This document shows positions 15,260 through 27,704 of a stretch of 64,000 bases of DNA, piece by piece; position 1 is the stretch's first letter; every line of letters begins with the position of its first letter. The stretch lies in assembly GCA_024036415.1 (NCBI GenBank), contig JAMWET010003895.1, positions 434,001 through 498,000 of the forward strand. The letters run 5' to 3'. Below the pieces are notes generated by a model. The model made no database searches. It was given only the letters and a program-made list of their open reading frames with translations, and was not told where the DNA came from. The stretch is from Prochilodus magdalenae (lineage: Eukaryota > Chordata > Actinopteri > Characiformes > Prochilodontidae). The position numbers and the translations under genes are program-made.

Positions 15260-18200
15260 GACAGAGAGACACAGACCAAGAGTTTGCTCATATTTCCCCT
15301 TTATGTTCTGTCGCCAGATCCGTGTCATCGATCAAGCAGACAGCTTTACTCTTTGCTGAGACAGCTTCCAGGGAAATGAAATGTACTGTCCCTCTGTTTT
15401 CAGCATTAAAGCAAAACAAAAATGTAATGCACCGACAAAGCAAGGATCGAGCCACAGAAACACTGAGCCAGATGAAACATGAGGCACTGCAGTTTCTTTC
15501 TGTTTTGTCTTGCATATGCAGAAAGAACAAGTCTCAGATACAATTGCAAGTCTCTGCAGCAAAAACAGATCAGATTGAAGTTGTTGATGGCTGTTTGCAT
15601 GATTCAGATGTTTTCAGACCTGTCCCTCCATTAATAATAAAAGATGAACCACTGTCGGATTACCCAGACAAGAACCAAAACTCTCAGCCCAGCACTTGCT
15701 TTGTAGAGCGTCACATAAAAATTCCTGTCCAAACAAGGAGGGCATTCACAGCACTGCCGAAGAGTATTTATATCCCAGTGCATGGTGTCATTGGAAAGAT
15801 AAAGAGTATCCTTCCCTCTTCTTCTCAGTTTACCTCTCTCTCTCTCTCTCGTAAACAGACCCTCACTGGATTGCTTTTGGCAATCTTCCTACTCGGAGCA
15901 CAAGATTGCAGCTCAGTTATAGGATTGGTCAGTTTCTCACCCACTCTCAGCTCTCTCTCATGCACAGTCTGCAGTCCAGTGTGTGCAGGTGTGTAATCTG
16001 GTTTGAAACCCTGAGCAACTTACAAGTTTACCTGGTTATCTAAACAAAAATATATTAAGACATTGGCATCTGAACAGGAAATATTACATATAATATTAAT
16101 AATAAATCTTAAATATAAAATTGTGCCATAACTTTTGTACAGGCCATTTTATGTATAATGTATCAGAGTTACATAATGCCAAACTAAACTAGTTAGCTTT
16201 AAAGGTGCCACAGAATAGAAAACTGGATTGACACTTGAATAACTGAATAAGGAGTTATACACAGAACTGATATAGAAGGCACTCCAATCAGTGTTTACAT
16301 GACTCATGAATATTTATAACCTGCCACACCACTACATACGGGAATTTTTTTATTCTGACCAAAGTCATATACGTTCTATATAACCATCAGACAACACTTT
16401 TAAAGCTTTGGTTCTCTGACATTGAACCAGATTCAGGAGCAAACACTGTGGAATGAGGTATATTCTTTAGAATTCTTTCTACATTAATTAATACTAAAAC
16501 AATGTGGCCTCATAAATGGACTACACTCAAAGATTACATGAGAAAACCCTAATACAAGTCTACGTAACACACGCATTCAAAACATGTTTATTTTACATAG
16601 ATAAAAACTAATAGGACTGTAGGCTATAAAAGACAACCTGAGTACATGTTAAACAAAAGGCAAAGGTTGCGATAATATAATGAAGACTGTCTACGCTAAT
16701 AACCAGACCATTTCCACCTCCCTTTGTGTTCAGAACAGGAGACCCCCAAAGAGCCTTTTACAGGTCCAGACTGGAGATATTCTGAGAGCTGCCTGCAGTC
16801 TCCCCTATTCTGTCTCTCCGCTATTTTTTTGCAGTTCCCCCTGCAGAGCTACAGCGGCAGATTCCTCTGAGGGTTAGGACAGCGCTCAACCGGCTTGAAT
16901 CACACATTCATGACATTCCAAGCGAGTTCAGTTGAAGTGGACGCCTCCATCTGACACGGCCAGATAAAAGTAAGATACCATTGGGTTTGTTCTGAAATGC
17001 TCTGGTCTAGGCAAACTTGTCTCAAAAGGAGTCTCAATTGATTACAGTGGTGACTTAAAGGTACCTCACAGCAAGGTGCATGCAATGGTTATGAATATGC
17101 TACCTGACGCCCATGGCATTGTTTATGATGGTTTGGGTCTAAAAGATATTTATTCAAATGAAACAGGATGTTTTCAGGAATTAAACCACCACTGTCAACA
17201 AACCTAAAACAGTAAGTTGACAATTAACCATTTCACATTACAGCACTCTCAATGATGTTTCCATCTCAGCAATTACACAGAAATGACACAAAATCGGGGG
17301 AAACCAGGTGGAAATGCGATGCAAAATTAGCAATGCAGGTTTATAAAAAGATATTGACAAATATGTCTGCTTAATAGTTTAATGCAACTTTAATGCACCT
17401 AGAGACAGAATTTCACCCATTACATGACGTGGGGTGTAAAATTACTACGCACAATGGCTTCTTTACACTACTGTAAATTCACCCAAGTACGCTTCCAGAC
17501 TGCGAGAGAGCATATGGCATGGAAGATTAGGAAGAACAGTAGTCTCAGCAGAACCCCTACCAACACAGCTGCTATCAGCATTATTGTTATGTCTACTTAC
17601 AGACAGCGAGATTTAGGTCACGTATTCATACATACTTCAATGAACTAACAGTAATCAACAGATCCAACTCCCACAAAGCACACACATGGACACATGCTCA
17701 CTCTATCTTATGGTGTAAATCACAGCGACAGGGCTGTCGGTGACTGACAGATTAGGTGATTGTTCATTATGTAGAGCACACCGTGGCGTGTGTATTTTCC
17801 CCTGAGTGTGGATGGGACAGGAAGCCTGAGCTGTAGTCGCTTCCTCATCGTTTCCTATTGGCCTTATGAGTGAGGCCCCAAACAGGCACAGACTGCAGGC
17901 AGGCGCAAGAACACTTGCACAGCACCCAGGACAAGGGTTTACCAAAGCACTTAGATCATGATTTGATTCACAGTGCATATCTGATTCCATAACTTCAGTA
18001 AAGAGAAACACAATATGCTATTCTTTAGTCACACTGTTGCACAACTGACTAACAGCTCTAGAGCTCTAGGAGAAGCGAGCTGCTGATAGTGCTGAACATT
18101 TATAAACAGTATTCAAACAGTGCAACTGCACTAGATCAACGTTCTTTCTCTATAAAGCACAAGTTTTGCATTATTGCAATGTTGCACCAATTAGAAAACT

Positions 18201-21200
18201 GTTACCATTCCCAAACATTCCAACAAAACAACCATACTTTACATAGTTGTTTCCAGTTTGTTTTAGTTGATGCCTAGTGGTCAGTACTATCTTCTGAAGT
18301 CTCAAATTGTAAGGCTGCTCCTTTTCATTACCTTTAAACTGTTTCGTCAATGTACATGTGCATAAGTACATGGAGGCGTAGTACATGCCCACCCATCCAC
18401 ACCGACACCCATTTCACTGTAAAGTGCCTGGTGACAAAATCTCAGGGAGATAAACTTGAGATGGAACCGAAGAACTGGTTGTTTTTGTAAAAAGTGTGAA
18501 TGCAAAACAACGAAGACAACAAAAATTTATTATGAATCATTTAAAAGCTAGGATTTGTGTTCTCTCCTAAGCCCTACAGCCTCCCTCTATTACTTGGGTA
18601 TGTGCAGAACATGACTCGCTAACACTACAAAGCTGCCACAAAGATTACCCCAGACTCCAAACCTAACCATGGTGGAGGTGAGAAGCAGCTTCGGTCAGCT
18701 TTTGTGAATATTTTCCCATATTTGTTATTGTTTTGCTTGCTCATTTCTCTCACGCTCTGACTGGCTATTGCTCAAAGCTGCTCCTACCGCTGTTGCAGAA
18801 GTTCCCACATTACAAGATCCATGTCTGAGAATTAGCTAGAACATATGGAGGCATCGGTGACTGTCCAAAAAACTGTCTATGACTGAAAAATTGCTTAGTT
18901 TACATGACATTTTTCAGACCCCAATGCATACACTGCACTCCAATGCATACACTGCACATGTGTCCACTCACACACAGTGCAGAAGAACACATCTGTGTCC
19001 CATTAGTACATTTACATTTATACAGTATCCTATAGTGCATCAATACACTGTCTTTAATATCTTACATGCCCTTTTATTTCTTATTTACTTTGTGCTAGAG
19101 AGTGTTGGAAGTGTTCTTGTAATGACCCCTAAATTATTGGTTGATGAAACTGGAGTGATGCTGCACACACTTTCACAAACAATTGCCATTATCATATAGC
19201 TGCCCTTAGAACAAAAATATAAAACTTCATCACCGTGCCCTGAACAGAATTTGGGTCTGAAAGGGTTAAAGGTTGTATGCGTCATCATCATTACTGAGAA
19301 CGACAAGAACATGAAAAGTCTATAACACCATATTCATAAAAAGGTTTCTAGTGGGACAAAGCAGAAGGAGGCTGTTTTAACACAAGGAGGATAGTAGATG
19401 GCCATGAACCATAAGAGGTAGATTTAGTAACAGATTCCACTGGCACCATACTTAAACCCACGTGGAATGGGTCTTTAAGGTGTATGGCCTCATTAACATG
19501 CTGATTTTAGTGATAAGTGATACGGTACCAGAGCACTGATCAGCGTGTGGTGACTTTATGAAGAGAAATAGAGTTTTACGAAAAGCTTAAGTTTTCAGAC
19601 TCCAGTTAAACGTCCCTAAAGAACCTCAAAACAGTTTAAACAGAAACGTACCCAATCCAAGTATACAACACAAATGACAACACCCGGCCAAAGCACTGCA
19701 GACGCTCAGCCCTTCTGCATGAACACAGCTTACTGTGGCAGTGAAATCACTCAGCACTGAAGAGGGTGATGGACAGATCAGTGGGATCTACTGTTTTTCC
19801 AAACGCTACAACAACTAAACATGGACAGCATGAGGAGAAGAGCGAAGAGCGACTGATTTACCTGTTCTGGAATGAAATGGAGACTGTGTATCATTTATGT
19901 TTATTTAAGCAAAAACCTTTTTTGCATGAGACTAAACCCTTCGTCTGCTTTGGTGGTTGAGAAAGAGCACTAGTGGTATAAGACAGCTTGACTGTCTAAC
20001 GCAATTTGTGTTGTGCTCGGTTATGAACTGCACTGTAACGTGTGAATGCAAAACATGCATAACCGTGTCTGCATAGCTCCAAGCCTATGGGCTTGCACCC
20101 CGGCATGAAGTACGTTTCAGGCCTTAAGCAGGTAAATAATAGATGCTATGAATTACTTGTATAACATATGAAAAGACAGTATCAGCTGAAGTATAATATC
20201 AGCTGATTGACCAAACAAAAGATCCACTGGGCCCCATGAGCCATAAACAACACCGGAGCTCGGGCAGCTACTGGTTTTGCCCAAAGTATGAGAATATGAA
20301 CTGCCTACCTTTACAAACTGACAGTGACGGGCATGTGGGGCCTTTAATGACACAAAGCCATTTAATAAAAGATCTAACAAATAGAGTACCCTACTGTCCT
20401 GAGCAATCGCTTATGCACCACAACAGTACCTACTCAATCCCAAGTACAACACCCCAAAACTAATTTCTAGAAGGCCAACAATTTGCCCATAAATGCATCC
20501 TCCCAGATCACTGAGCTAGTGAAAAATCACAGACAGCACACAACAGACCCACTCTGTAAATACACTCTGGAGCAGGGCTCGCTCCGGGCTTGCTAAGTTT
20601 AGACGGCAAAGGCAAATTACAAGCCGGCTGGCCAAGGAAGCGCTCCAGCAAGGGAGGGAACAGGTCTGTGGTTTTTCGGGTCAGCAGCGGGCACTGCAAT
20701 AGTTACTGCGGTGGTGTGTGCAGCACACTGCACATTAGGGCTGCACAATATACCGCTTGTTGAAGGGGAATTCCACTGACATTTCAAATTGTCAGTATAA
20801 TTAAGTCTTTAAGATGTAAATTAAAATCACTCAGAGTAGTTTGATGTGAAACGATGTGAAATGCTCCATTTTAGAGAGACAGCTTATGGAGTCAGTGGTG
20901 GTGAGTGGTGGTGACAGTAACCAGATGTCCGATGACGTTAAAAGTCTCAGAAAAAGTTAGTATGAGAAATGATTTCGAATATGTTCTCAGAGGCCTACAT
21001 CAAACACCTCATAATGATTATTTTAAAAGATGATTTTGGTTTGAAGCACAATTTTAAACTCACATGTGTTGAAGGGTGGGTTTATACAGGGCATACTACA
21101 AAGTAATCCATAAAGTCCCTAAACAGCAGATTTACCATCATTTTATCATCATCAACATTACATGTTAAAACACAGAGGGCATGAGTAGGCCAACACTGCA

Positions 21201-22652
21201 ACCCCTGATATGTTTCACCACCACTGTAAATTAGAATGGACAGGTATCAGTGCACCACTAATCAACACGCAATCACTTCCATTAGGTCTTAGGCTAGGTC
21301 TATCGGCTTAGATGCTCCTATAACACAAGGAAGGAGTTGAAGCTCTACACACGCGTTTTGAAGCACAGCAAACAAATGGGATAAACATTAATTTGTTCGG
21401 TGCTCTGCCTTCATCCCTGTTGAGATCTGTTCATCCACAATTAACATTTCTGTTTTTCTACATGCTGTTTTTGGTTCTTCGATCATAGAAGTCTTGTGGG
21501 TCAGCTTGGGACGTTTTTCCACAGATGTTGAGCTTCAAAACCCACCTCCATCTTGAGAACAGATGTTTTAAAACGTGACACCAAGCTGGTGAAGCAACAC
21601 ACACATGCACGGTGCTCACATGAGCCTCTCGTTAGTGTTACCGTCTGCAGGAAGGAGACCATTACAAAGCCTTCTTAGGGCTGCTGAATCATGAGTGAGA
21701 GTCTGAGAGACACTAGTGCGGGATTAGAACTACCATGTTCTTTCAGCGCTCTAAGATGTAACAATGTAGCTATGCAATATTGTAGGAACACAGGTATGTC
21801 AGGTAACATCAAATGTAAAGCCAGAATCGCCTTTTTCACAACCCAAACACCCAATTACATTTACAGTTCAGCTGTCTCCTGCTTTAGCATAGTGGTGCTA
21901 CCACGACCCAGGGCTTTACCATGCTCTTGTTTTTGATCTCTTGGAAGGAGGGAAGAATGACGGCTAGTCATCCACACTTCAGTGTGACCTCCAACTCGTG
22001 AAAACACTCATCCCACCTCCCAACTGGAGTAGCCCCCTTACCTACCATGCAATGGAAAATGAGCCCCGTACATCCGGTGTCACTCCATCTTGAATGAAAT
22101 CCTCACTGTGCTTAATCTGGATGTCTTCACTGCAAATTGTTTTGTTTGAACTACAAGAACATTTCAAATTAAAAGCCATATGGCAGCTCACAACACTGCC
22201 CCAGGATTTAAACCCAGCACTAAAGGGCCTAAACTGCTGCCATATGACAAACACCAAAGCAAGTGTCCTGGTTGCAACTTTAATGACTAACAACTGAATT
22301 GTCTTTTGTGTTTGTTGTATGCAATTATTAAAGCACAAGCCTAAACCTGCCATCTTGTTTCTTAGCTTCCAGAAAAATACAGAAGACGGAAAAATCTTAA
22401 GCTTAAATAAGTAACCTACAACTGCCTTCTAAAAGGGCTCTAGAACCGGTCAAAAATTAAAACTTTAGGTTTTATAAAACCCTTCGGCGTGTCTCAATAG
22501 CGTTAGTTTCTGCTTAATTAAATGAATTTGACTCAACACAATGTATAAATCACAGTCAGTTCAAAGTGTTGAATGTGTTTGATGTTCCAGGTTAGCTAGG
22601 AAGCAAAGGAAGTTTTAAAAAAGCTATTAAAATGACCTTAAAATGGCCTCTG

Positions 22653-22732
<80 letters not shown>

Positions 22733-25004
22733 ATGTTTAGCTATGCAAATACTATAGTCTATTCTTACAGGTTGCAATGCAGCATACCATGTTAGAAATC
22801 ACACAATCAAATCTACTTGAGATCACTTGAAATGCTCATTGGCTACTGATTGAATATTAATTGAGGTGAGTGATTAACTAAAGTGGAAAATTGTCTAAAA
22901 CTGATTTATTGCCTATTTATAATTTCAGAAGACATGCATGGCTACTCAGACCAGCGCATAGCCCTCCTGTCCTATAGTACTGCCCCTATGACAGGCATCA
23001 CAAAGACCTGTTGGGTTTAAACATTTGGAAACTTTTCTTGAGCCATTTTTCCAGAGCATTCCTCCAGTTGGCAGGCTGAAGTAGGCTATGCCCTGAGCTT
23101 ACACTGAGCATGGCAGCTAAAGGATCCCTGTGGCATGCAGCCACGGCAGGCCCAGGGCTCAGAGACTTCAGAGTGTGACTCGGGGCACGCGCCTAAAGCA
23201 GACTTAAAGAAGAAGGGATTTGAAGACCAAAGCCATGTGGCAGCTGTCACCCATCTCATACAGCACGCAAACGAGAATTGCTGAGAGAGATGAGCGTTTT
23301 CTCTTTCTTACTTTGTGGTAACAAGAGTGAATCATTTGCTTATTCACAGATAGAGATGCCCAACATTTTTTAGAAAAAGAATATAGACACTCAGGAACAT
23401 ACCAAATACGCAGCAGAGATAATGTGGTCTACATGTAAACCTGTAGTTTGTAATGTGACAAGGCATATAAATGCATTATTATACAAACTTGCTGAGTTCA
23501 CTAAGCACCAAAGTATTAATAAGCTGTTTTGTAAATAGCTCTATTATTGGTGATGGAGACTTTATGGCAACAACCTAAAATCCAGCTCCACTTGTTCTTA
23601 TTCAGAAAAGGCTGCATACAGTCAAATCTGTTTTCACCTACAGTTTTGTTTTACTATACAATCAAATTCACGTCTGACAGCAGCATGTGTAAATTTCATC
23701 AGTATAAATTTATTCTATTCCATGTTCCACTTATAGACGCGGTATACCGTGCTTTGGTTTTAAATACAGACACCAGCCAAAAATAAAAATACACAGCTAA
23801 TGCAAACACAGTTTGAATACAGTTAAAGTTTACAAATTTAAGAAAACAATCATATAATTAAAGAATTTAATTAAATAATTAAATAATAAAAGCTAAGACG
23901 TGTTATTCTTTCCATTTGTTACAATTTTACCTCTACAGTTTCACTACTCACTACATGACCACTACTTGGCGGCACAGCCGTTGGCTCACTAGCAGCAAAA
24001 TGCTGTTTCACTGGCTCCCCACTGACACATACACATGAATTAGGAAACGCTTCATGTAAATGGTACACAAATTAGGTACTGCCACTCACTCACTCACTCA
24101 CTCACTCACTCACTCACTCACTCACTCACTCACTCACTCACTCACTCACTCACTCACTCACTCACTCACTCACTCACTCACTCACTCACTCACTCACTCA
24201 AACTGCTTTATACTTCTGGTTTATGGGAGATGCTTTATCCTTCTGGTTTATGGGAGATGCTGGATCCTATCTCAGCATTAAATCGGCGGTGGGCATAACA
24301 CTACCAGGACACGCCGCCAGTTTATACGGATATACACATTTACATATACACTCACACCTGGGGTGCAATTTAGTTTATCCAGTTCTCCTAACTGCATGTC
24401 TTTATGAGCACCCAGAGAAAACCCATGTGGACATGGGGAAAACATGCAAACTCCACACAGAAAAGGCCCTGGGTGCTTTGGCGGGGAATCGAACCCAGGC
24501 CCTTCTTGCTGCGAGGCGAGGGCAGCACGGTGAGAGTAATCCCCTGTTGCTTATTTCTAAGTATGTAGTATAGATGCACCCCTAGTTTGTAGATCATCAA
24601 AGCAACTCCCTTTAATCCAACTTTGATTAATTAGAGCCATCTGGTTTGGCAAAAGAAGTAGTAGTAGTACTGGCACAGTCCTAAAGACACTCATCCACAT
24701 TCATAAAGCATTTGATATTTCTGGTTTAGCTCAATGTCACACGCCTTCAACAAATCCAGCTCTGGATGAAAATAATAGATGAACTGAAGCCCAAGCCACT
24801 TACCTCGAGGTCGTAGAACTCCTGAGCATCGTCCAGGCCTTGAACACGGATTTGCAGGGCCTTGCCGTGGCCTTTGCCCCCTGCCCCCATGGCTGTGCTG
24901 AGGCTCTGTCCAGGCTCCAGGGTGCTGATGCCTGCATTGAACTGAGAACCCAGACGTGTGCCCGGCGTCTGCAGCGCCCGATAGGTTCCCTCAATCTCGC
25001 CCAT
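150..25004 (-). CDS. farp2: farp2, FERM/RhoGEF/PH domain protein 2, 5' part (runs off left edge)
   Basis: Coding exons in transcript order are 25004-24804, 4481-4377, 2055-2013, 1907-1829 and 247-150. Every internal boundary has AG/GT sites and the phases agree (0, 0, 1, 2, then 1 at the last donor). The joined product is residues 1-175. It starts MGEIEGTYRALQTPGTRLG and contains GISTLEPGQ, INLIECDYFGLEF, SVKFFPPDPGQLQEE and YLFSLQIKRDL, which match the N-terminus and FERM F1/F2 lobes of FARP2 as I know it; FARP1 fits less well at the start. FARP proteins (about 1050 residues) are membrane-linked exchange factors with FERM, DH and two PH domains, acting on Rho-family GTPases in neurite and plexin signalling. 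DH and PH exons must lie left of base 150. The 20.3 kb intron 4482-24803 separates residues 67 and 68. Identity is sure at family level; the FARP2 paralogue call rests on the first 35 residues. Confidence 0.93.
248..1828 (-). other. farp2: farp2 intron between residues around 143
   Basis: A 1.58 kb intron. I see no further exon, RNA gene or complete mobile element here. Open frames at 587-817 and 1604-1846 show no family resemblance; the latter overlaps the farp2 exon on the opposite strand only at its end. Confidence 0.7.
1829..1907 (-). CDS. farp2: farp2 exon, FERM F1 to F2 (residues 117-143)
   Basis: A 79-base exon with acceptor gtgttacag and donor gtatgt, phases 1 in and 2 out. It reads RLSVKFFPPDPGQLQEEFTR, an almost exact match to the most conserved FERM segment of FARP1/FARP2 (VKFFPPDPGQLQEE-TRY). 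Confidence 0.96.
2013..2055 (-). CDS. farp2: farp2 43-base exon (residues 103-117)
   Basis: A short exon reading VWLDPIKLLVKQVR, with acceptor ttgtag and donor gtaagt. It enters in phase 0 and leaves after one base of an arginine codon. It corresponds to the WLEPMKPI-KQIRR segment of FARP family FERM domains. It is too short to stand out as an open frame. Confidence 0.93.
2056..4376 (-). other. farp2: farp2 intron with a dispersed repeat copy
   Basis: Intron between residues 102 and 103. It holds a short ATTT run (2685-2710), a T/C-rich patch near 2430-2460 and, at about 2870-3105, a diverged copy of a repeat that occurs again near 53400-53630. No coding exon was found. Confidence 0.7.
4377..4481 (-). 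CDS. farp2: farp2 exon, FERM F1 lobe (residues 68-102)
   Basis: Exactly 35 codons between acceptor tgtgtgcag and donor gtgagt, phase 0 at both ends. It contains EVFRRINLIECDYFGLEFQN, the conserved core of the F1 lobe in FARP proteins (NLVE-DYFGLEF in the family). The flanking sequence in this frame is not conserved-looking, so the boundaries are firm. Confidence 0.95.
10332..10876. repeat. CA microsatellite merging into a CAGA/CCGA minisatellite
   Basis: About 90 bases of pure CA are followed by some 450 bases of longer units built from acacac, agacagac and agaccgac. The open frames over it (His-Thr and Cys-Val repeats) are only translations of the repeat. Confidence 0.97.
14228..14690. repeat. 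TC-rich simple sequence tract
   Basis: A pure TC run (14228-14250), then about 400 bases of degenerate CTCTGT/CTCTCT repeats, with a C run at 14312-14324. The Leu/Ser-rich open frames here are repeat translations. Confidence 0.9.
15203..15256. repeat. CA microsatellite
   Basis: About 27 pure AC units. Confidence 0.97.
15322..15996 (+). other. Unexplained 225-codon open frame inside the farp2 intron
   Basis: An uninterrupted frame opposite to farp2. It begins at a GTG codon; the first ATG is at residue 19. An acceptor-like tract ending in gccag (15312-15316) lies just upstream. It has PPLIIKDEPLSDYPD, with a sumoylation-type IKDE site, and HIKIPVQTRR, but no domain I recognise. The last 60 codons are Ser/Leu-rich over a TCTC tract. 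It may be an orphan exon, an old element or chance. Confidence 0.2.
18921..18958. repeat. 19-base tandem duplication
   Basis: ccaatgcatacactgcac occurs twice in direct tandem with a 19-base period, the units differing only at the last base. Confidence 0.9.
22654..22729. repeat. AT microsatellite
   Basis: About 38 pure AT units. Confidence 0.98.
24083..24200. repeat. CACT tetranucleotide array
   Basis: Some 29 units of CACT without visible interruption, followed at once by a dispersed repeat. Confidence 0.97.
24201..24545 (-). mobile_element. Dispersed SINE-like relic
   Basis: Contains a theme common in fish genomes: ctgcatgtcttta, acatgcaaactccacacag, then a stretch whose minus strand reads GGGTTCGATTCCCCGCC, a near-perfect pol III B box. 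The A-box end is cut off. A 27-base unit is duplicated at 24205-24258. A related, more worn copy lies at about 59060-59260. Confidence 0.55.
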
Positions 25005-25051
25005 CGCTGCTCACGCCGCAGCCCACCCTCTTGGCACACACACACACACTC
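24804..25051 (-). CDS. farp2: farp2 exon with start codon (residues 1-67)
   Basis: The acceptor tatatccag ends at 25052 and the ATG is at 25004-25002, leaving 47 bases of 5' UTR in this exon. The start has G at -3 and at +4, a good vertebrate context. Coding sequence runs to 24804 in phase 0 and is followed by the donor gtaagt. The end of the exon (ALQIRVQGLDDAQEFYDLE) begins the FERM F1 ubiquitin-like fold. A glycine-rich stretch (MGAGGKGHG) precedes it. Confidence 0.93.
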
Positions 25052-27332
25052 CTGGATATAAAGAGAATGGAGAACGGATAAATAAATAAAAAAGCTCTGA
25101 CAAGCTAGATATTCATTAGCTTTAATGCTGCCACAGTTTATCTGCTCCAATACACACGCAACTCCAATACGTCAGCTCAATGTATCTTCAGCACACTAAT
25201 TATTTGCAGTGAATTTCATTAGACTTTTTCTGAGGTTAAAATGGGTATTAGAGCAGGAGCACTGGGAAGCACTGTAACTCTATGTGCTATTTGTGCTGTA
25301 CCGGTGGATGGATCAGTGCAACAGTTAGGTCTACCAAAAGGGCTGACATAGGCTAGCAGAAGCATTGCCCGGCCTCTGCTGAAAAGTCATCAATCATTCC
25401 AGGTGACGCACCAGGAAGAAATGAATCCACCCCCAAAACAAACTGTGACTGGACTATCAGCCTGTGTTACTTCACTGCTATGGTAAACCATTCCAGGTAC
25501 ATTTCCTTATGTTGTCCTGACAAAATGACACATACCCTAAAATAATCGCATTCCTCACTGTTTTTAAAATACACTGTTCATGCAAATATGTAAACAGTAT
25601 TGAAGTCACAGAATCTTTTCTTTCACTTTCTATTCCACAGTAAGAAAAAGCTGCAGGGGAATTCAGAGACATTCATTCCCATTACAACCTGCCTTCAGAA
25701 TTACAAACTGTCCTTCAGTCGTTGTGTTGAATTTGTATAATAAAAGACTCTTTCGTTTCCGGTCTGTCCCTGGACAAGCAAACCCTTGAAGTTTGCACCT
25801 GAATCTAAATACTAAACTTCATCAGCCAGTGTCTAGTCGAGTGCCAACGACATTCTCTCATTTGAACACAAGCTAAACGCATTATGGGAACAAAAAATGG
25901 CTTTAATACAGCGAGCTCTCAGCACATCAGTTTCACAGGGCTGAAATAGATCGTGCTCTTTTCTAGACATGGCTCTAATGATTTCCATCACAACATTTTT
26001 GTGGTAAGCATTTTTCATGCTGATGCCTACCCCAAACCCCGTGCTTTCAACTCATCAGCTCAAGAACTACAAACTGTGGGTTGCAGAAAAGCACCTGGAT
26101 TTAGTCAGCTGACCTGTGATCCTGTTAACGGTGACGTATCCGAAGTCAGAGGCACTTTAATAAGGAAACTGACGTTTTCTTACAGGTCTTGGACTTCTGC
26201 CCAACAAAACAGTCAGACGTTAATGCTAACGCATTAGACGGCGCACCATACACACGATGCAAAGCCCCCAATGATCTGAACGCAGTAGAAGACAAGACTG
26301 CCCCTGGTGCATTCAGACCTAACATCTATTATGTTGTTTGTAATTATATGCAGAAGAGTTTAAAGCATCGAGAGTTATTTAATACTTCACTTGAACAGAC
26401 AATCTGACAACTTTCAACACGTCGAAACCATTTGTTAAAATAAGCTACAGCCTTAAAAAATATATTATCATGGGTTCTTTAGTGAAGGCAAGGGTTCTAC
26501 ATAGAACACTCAAAGAGACATTGTTACTAGTCACAGACTGTCAGCATTGCATCAATACTTTTATCCATTTTGTGGTTTCCTGTGTTAGATGTCTCATACC
26601 CAGCATGCATCAGGCAAAATACCTCTAATAAGCAGCCTTTTAGCAGTAACATCACCCATCAGGAAGATTACACAAAAACTCCAGCAGCCCTACCTCACGA
26701 ATCCTCCCTAAAGCACGTGTAGCCGTTCACAAATTCCTCCTACCTTCAATATACATCATGTGAATAGGTCTTTCTGGTCCTAAAGTCCCACCTTTTACAC
26801 TATTGCAGCACCACCTTAGAAGACGAGGTGGTGTGTTTACAGCAGACGTAACGGTGAGTTCATTTTTCATTTTGGCCAGAGTGCTTATTTAAAGTGATCC
26901 TGGGAACGTGGGAATTGGGTTAAAGACTTAAAACCACTTTTCCCTCTTCATGTTTTTTTGCTTGTGCCATGCCCAAAGTAATGCTTTGTAACTGAACAGA
27001 GGAAGGGGGATCTTTCAGACTGAGACCATAATGGTGGGCGTTACAAGGTCCTGCTATAATCTTAACCGCACTTTAAACAGAAGGGTCTAGTAGTAACCTT
27101 GCACTTCAACTCCAAAGTCGAATATGGGTGAGCATATAAATGACTGGATATCTGACCTGAAGTTGCTTAAGTAAATGTTTATGTCAGGAGAAAATATCAT
27201 CTAAGTAATCATTAAAAGGAAAGCTGTGTATTAATTTGTAATCCGCTCCACCACAGAGACCACTGACTGGCCCTAGTGTGGGGGGAGAAACTCCAGCAAC
27301 CCAGTAACCTACTGAGAACAGAAATCTGATTT

Positions 27333-27411
<79 letters not shown>

Positions 27412-27704
27412 CACCTATTCCCAAGTTACTCCAAATCCAAGTTACTGTAATCACAGTATCGGTACTCTCCAGTGAACAAGCACATCCTCCATTAACTCCA
27501 CGAAGCCCACAGATCTATACGGCTGATCTGTTGCACCGCACAGCAGAAAGTTGAAGACTTTAAGCTCCGCTCGCTCTCACTAACACGTTTTTAGAAGCAG
27601 CAGTAAAGGACCGCGTTTATATCGATCTAAGATCAACCCTAACGCTGGATTAAAACACAACTCGGGCGCTGTGAAGAGTTTTCCTGCGGTTAAGCAGCTC
27701 CTAC
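25052..27704 (-). other. farp2: farp2 first intron (5' UTR intron, inferred)
   Basis: Lies between the inferred non-coding first exon (donor at 27704-27703) and the start-codon exon (acceptor at 25052). It holds a GA microsatellite (27336-27408) and, near 26440-26560, a fragment of a repeat with the theme gggttctacatagaac that recurs at 28340-28400. No other exon is visible. Confidence 0.55.
27336..27408. repeat. GA microsatellite
   Basis: About 36 pure GA units in the farp2 first intron, some 300 bases downstream of the promoter. Confidence 0.97.

Larger units (their letters stand above)
4482..24803 (-). other. farp2: 20.3 kb farp2 intron
   Basis: One intron between residues 67 and 68, a usual place for long regulatory introns in FERM genes. 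It contains the CA/CAGA array at 10332-10876, T/C-rich DNA at 14228-14690, CA repeats at 15203-15256, the AT run at 22654-22729, the CACT array at 24083-24200 with a SINE-like relic after it, and an unexplained 225-codon open frame at 15322-15996. Single-copy stretches 4.5-10.2, 11-14.2 and 16-22.6 kb show nothing I can name; short open frames there look random. Conserved enhancers cannot be seen without alignment. Confidence 0.75.

Noticed and set aside
22042..22353. 103-codon minus-strand frame, and an inverted repeat gccatatggcagc near 22180 and 22235
   Set aside because: No protein resemblance; the palindrome arms are short and 50 bases apart, too weak for a hairpin RNA call.
24083..24200. 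Regular array that could suggest CRISPR-like structure
   Set aside because: It is a plain 4-base CACT microsatellite without spacers, in a vertebrate genome.
25833..26407. Several open frames of 60-94 codons
   Set aside because: Short, overlapping, unlike any family I know and lacking fitting splice sites; treated as chance.
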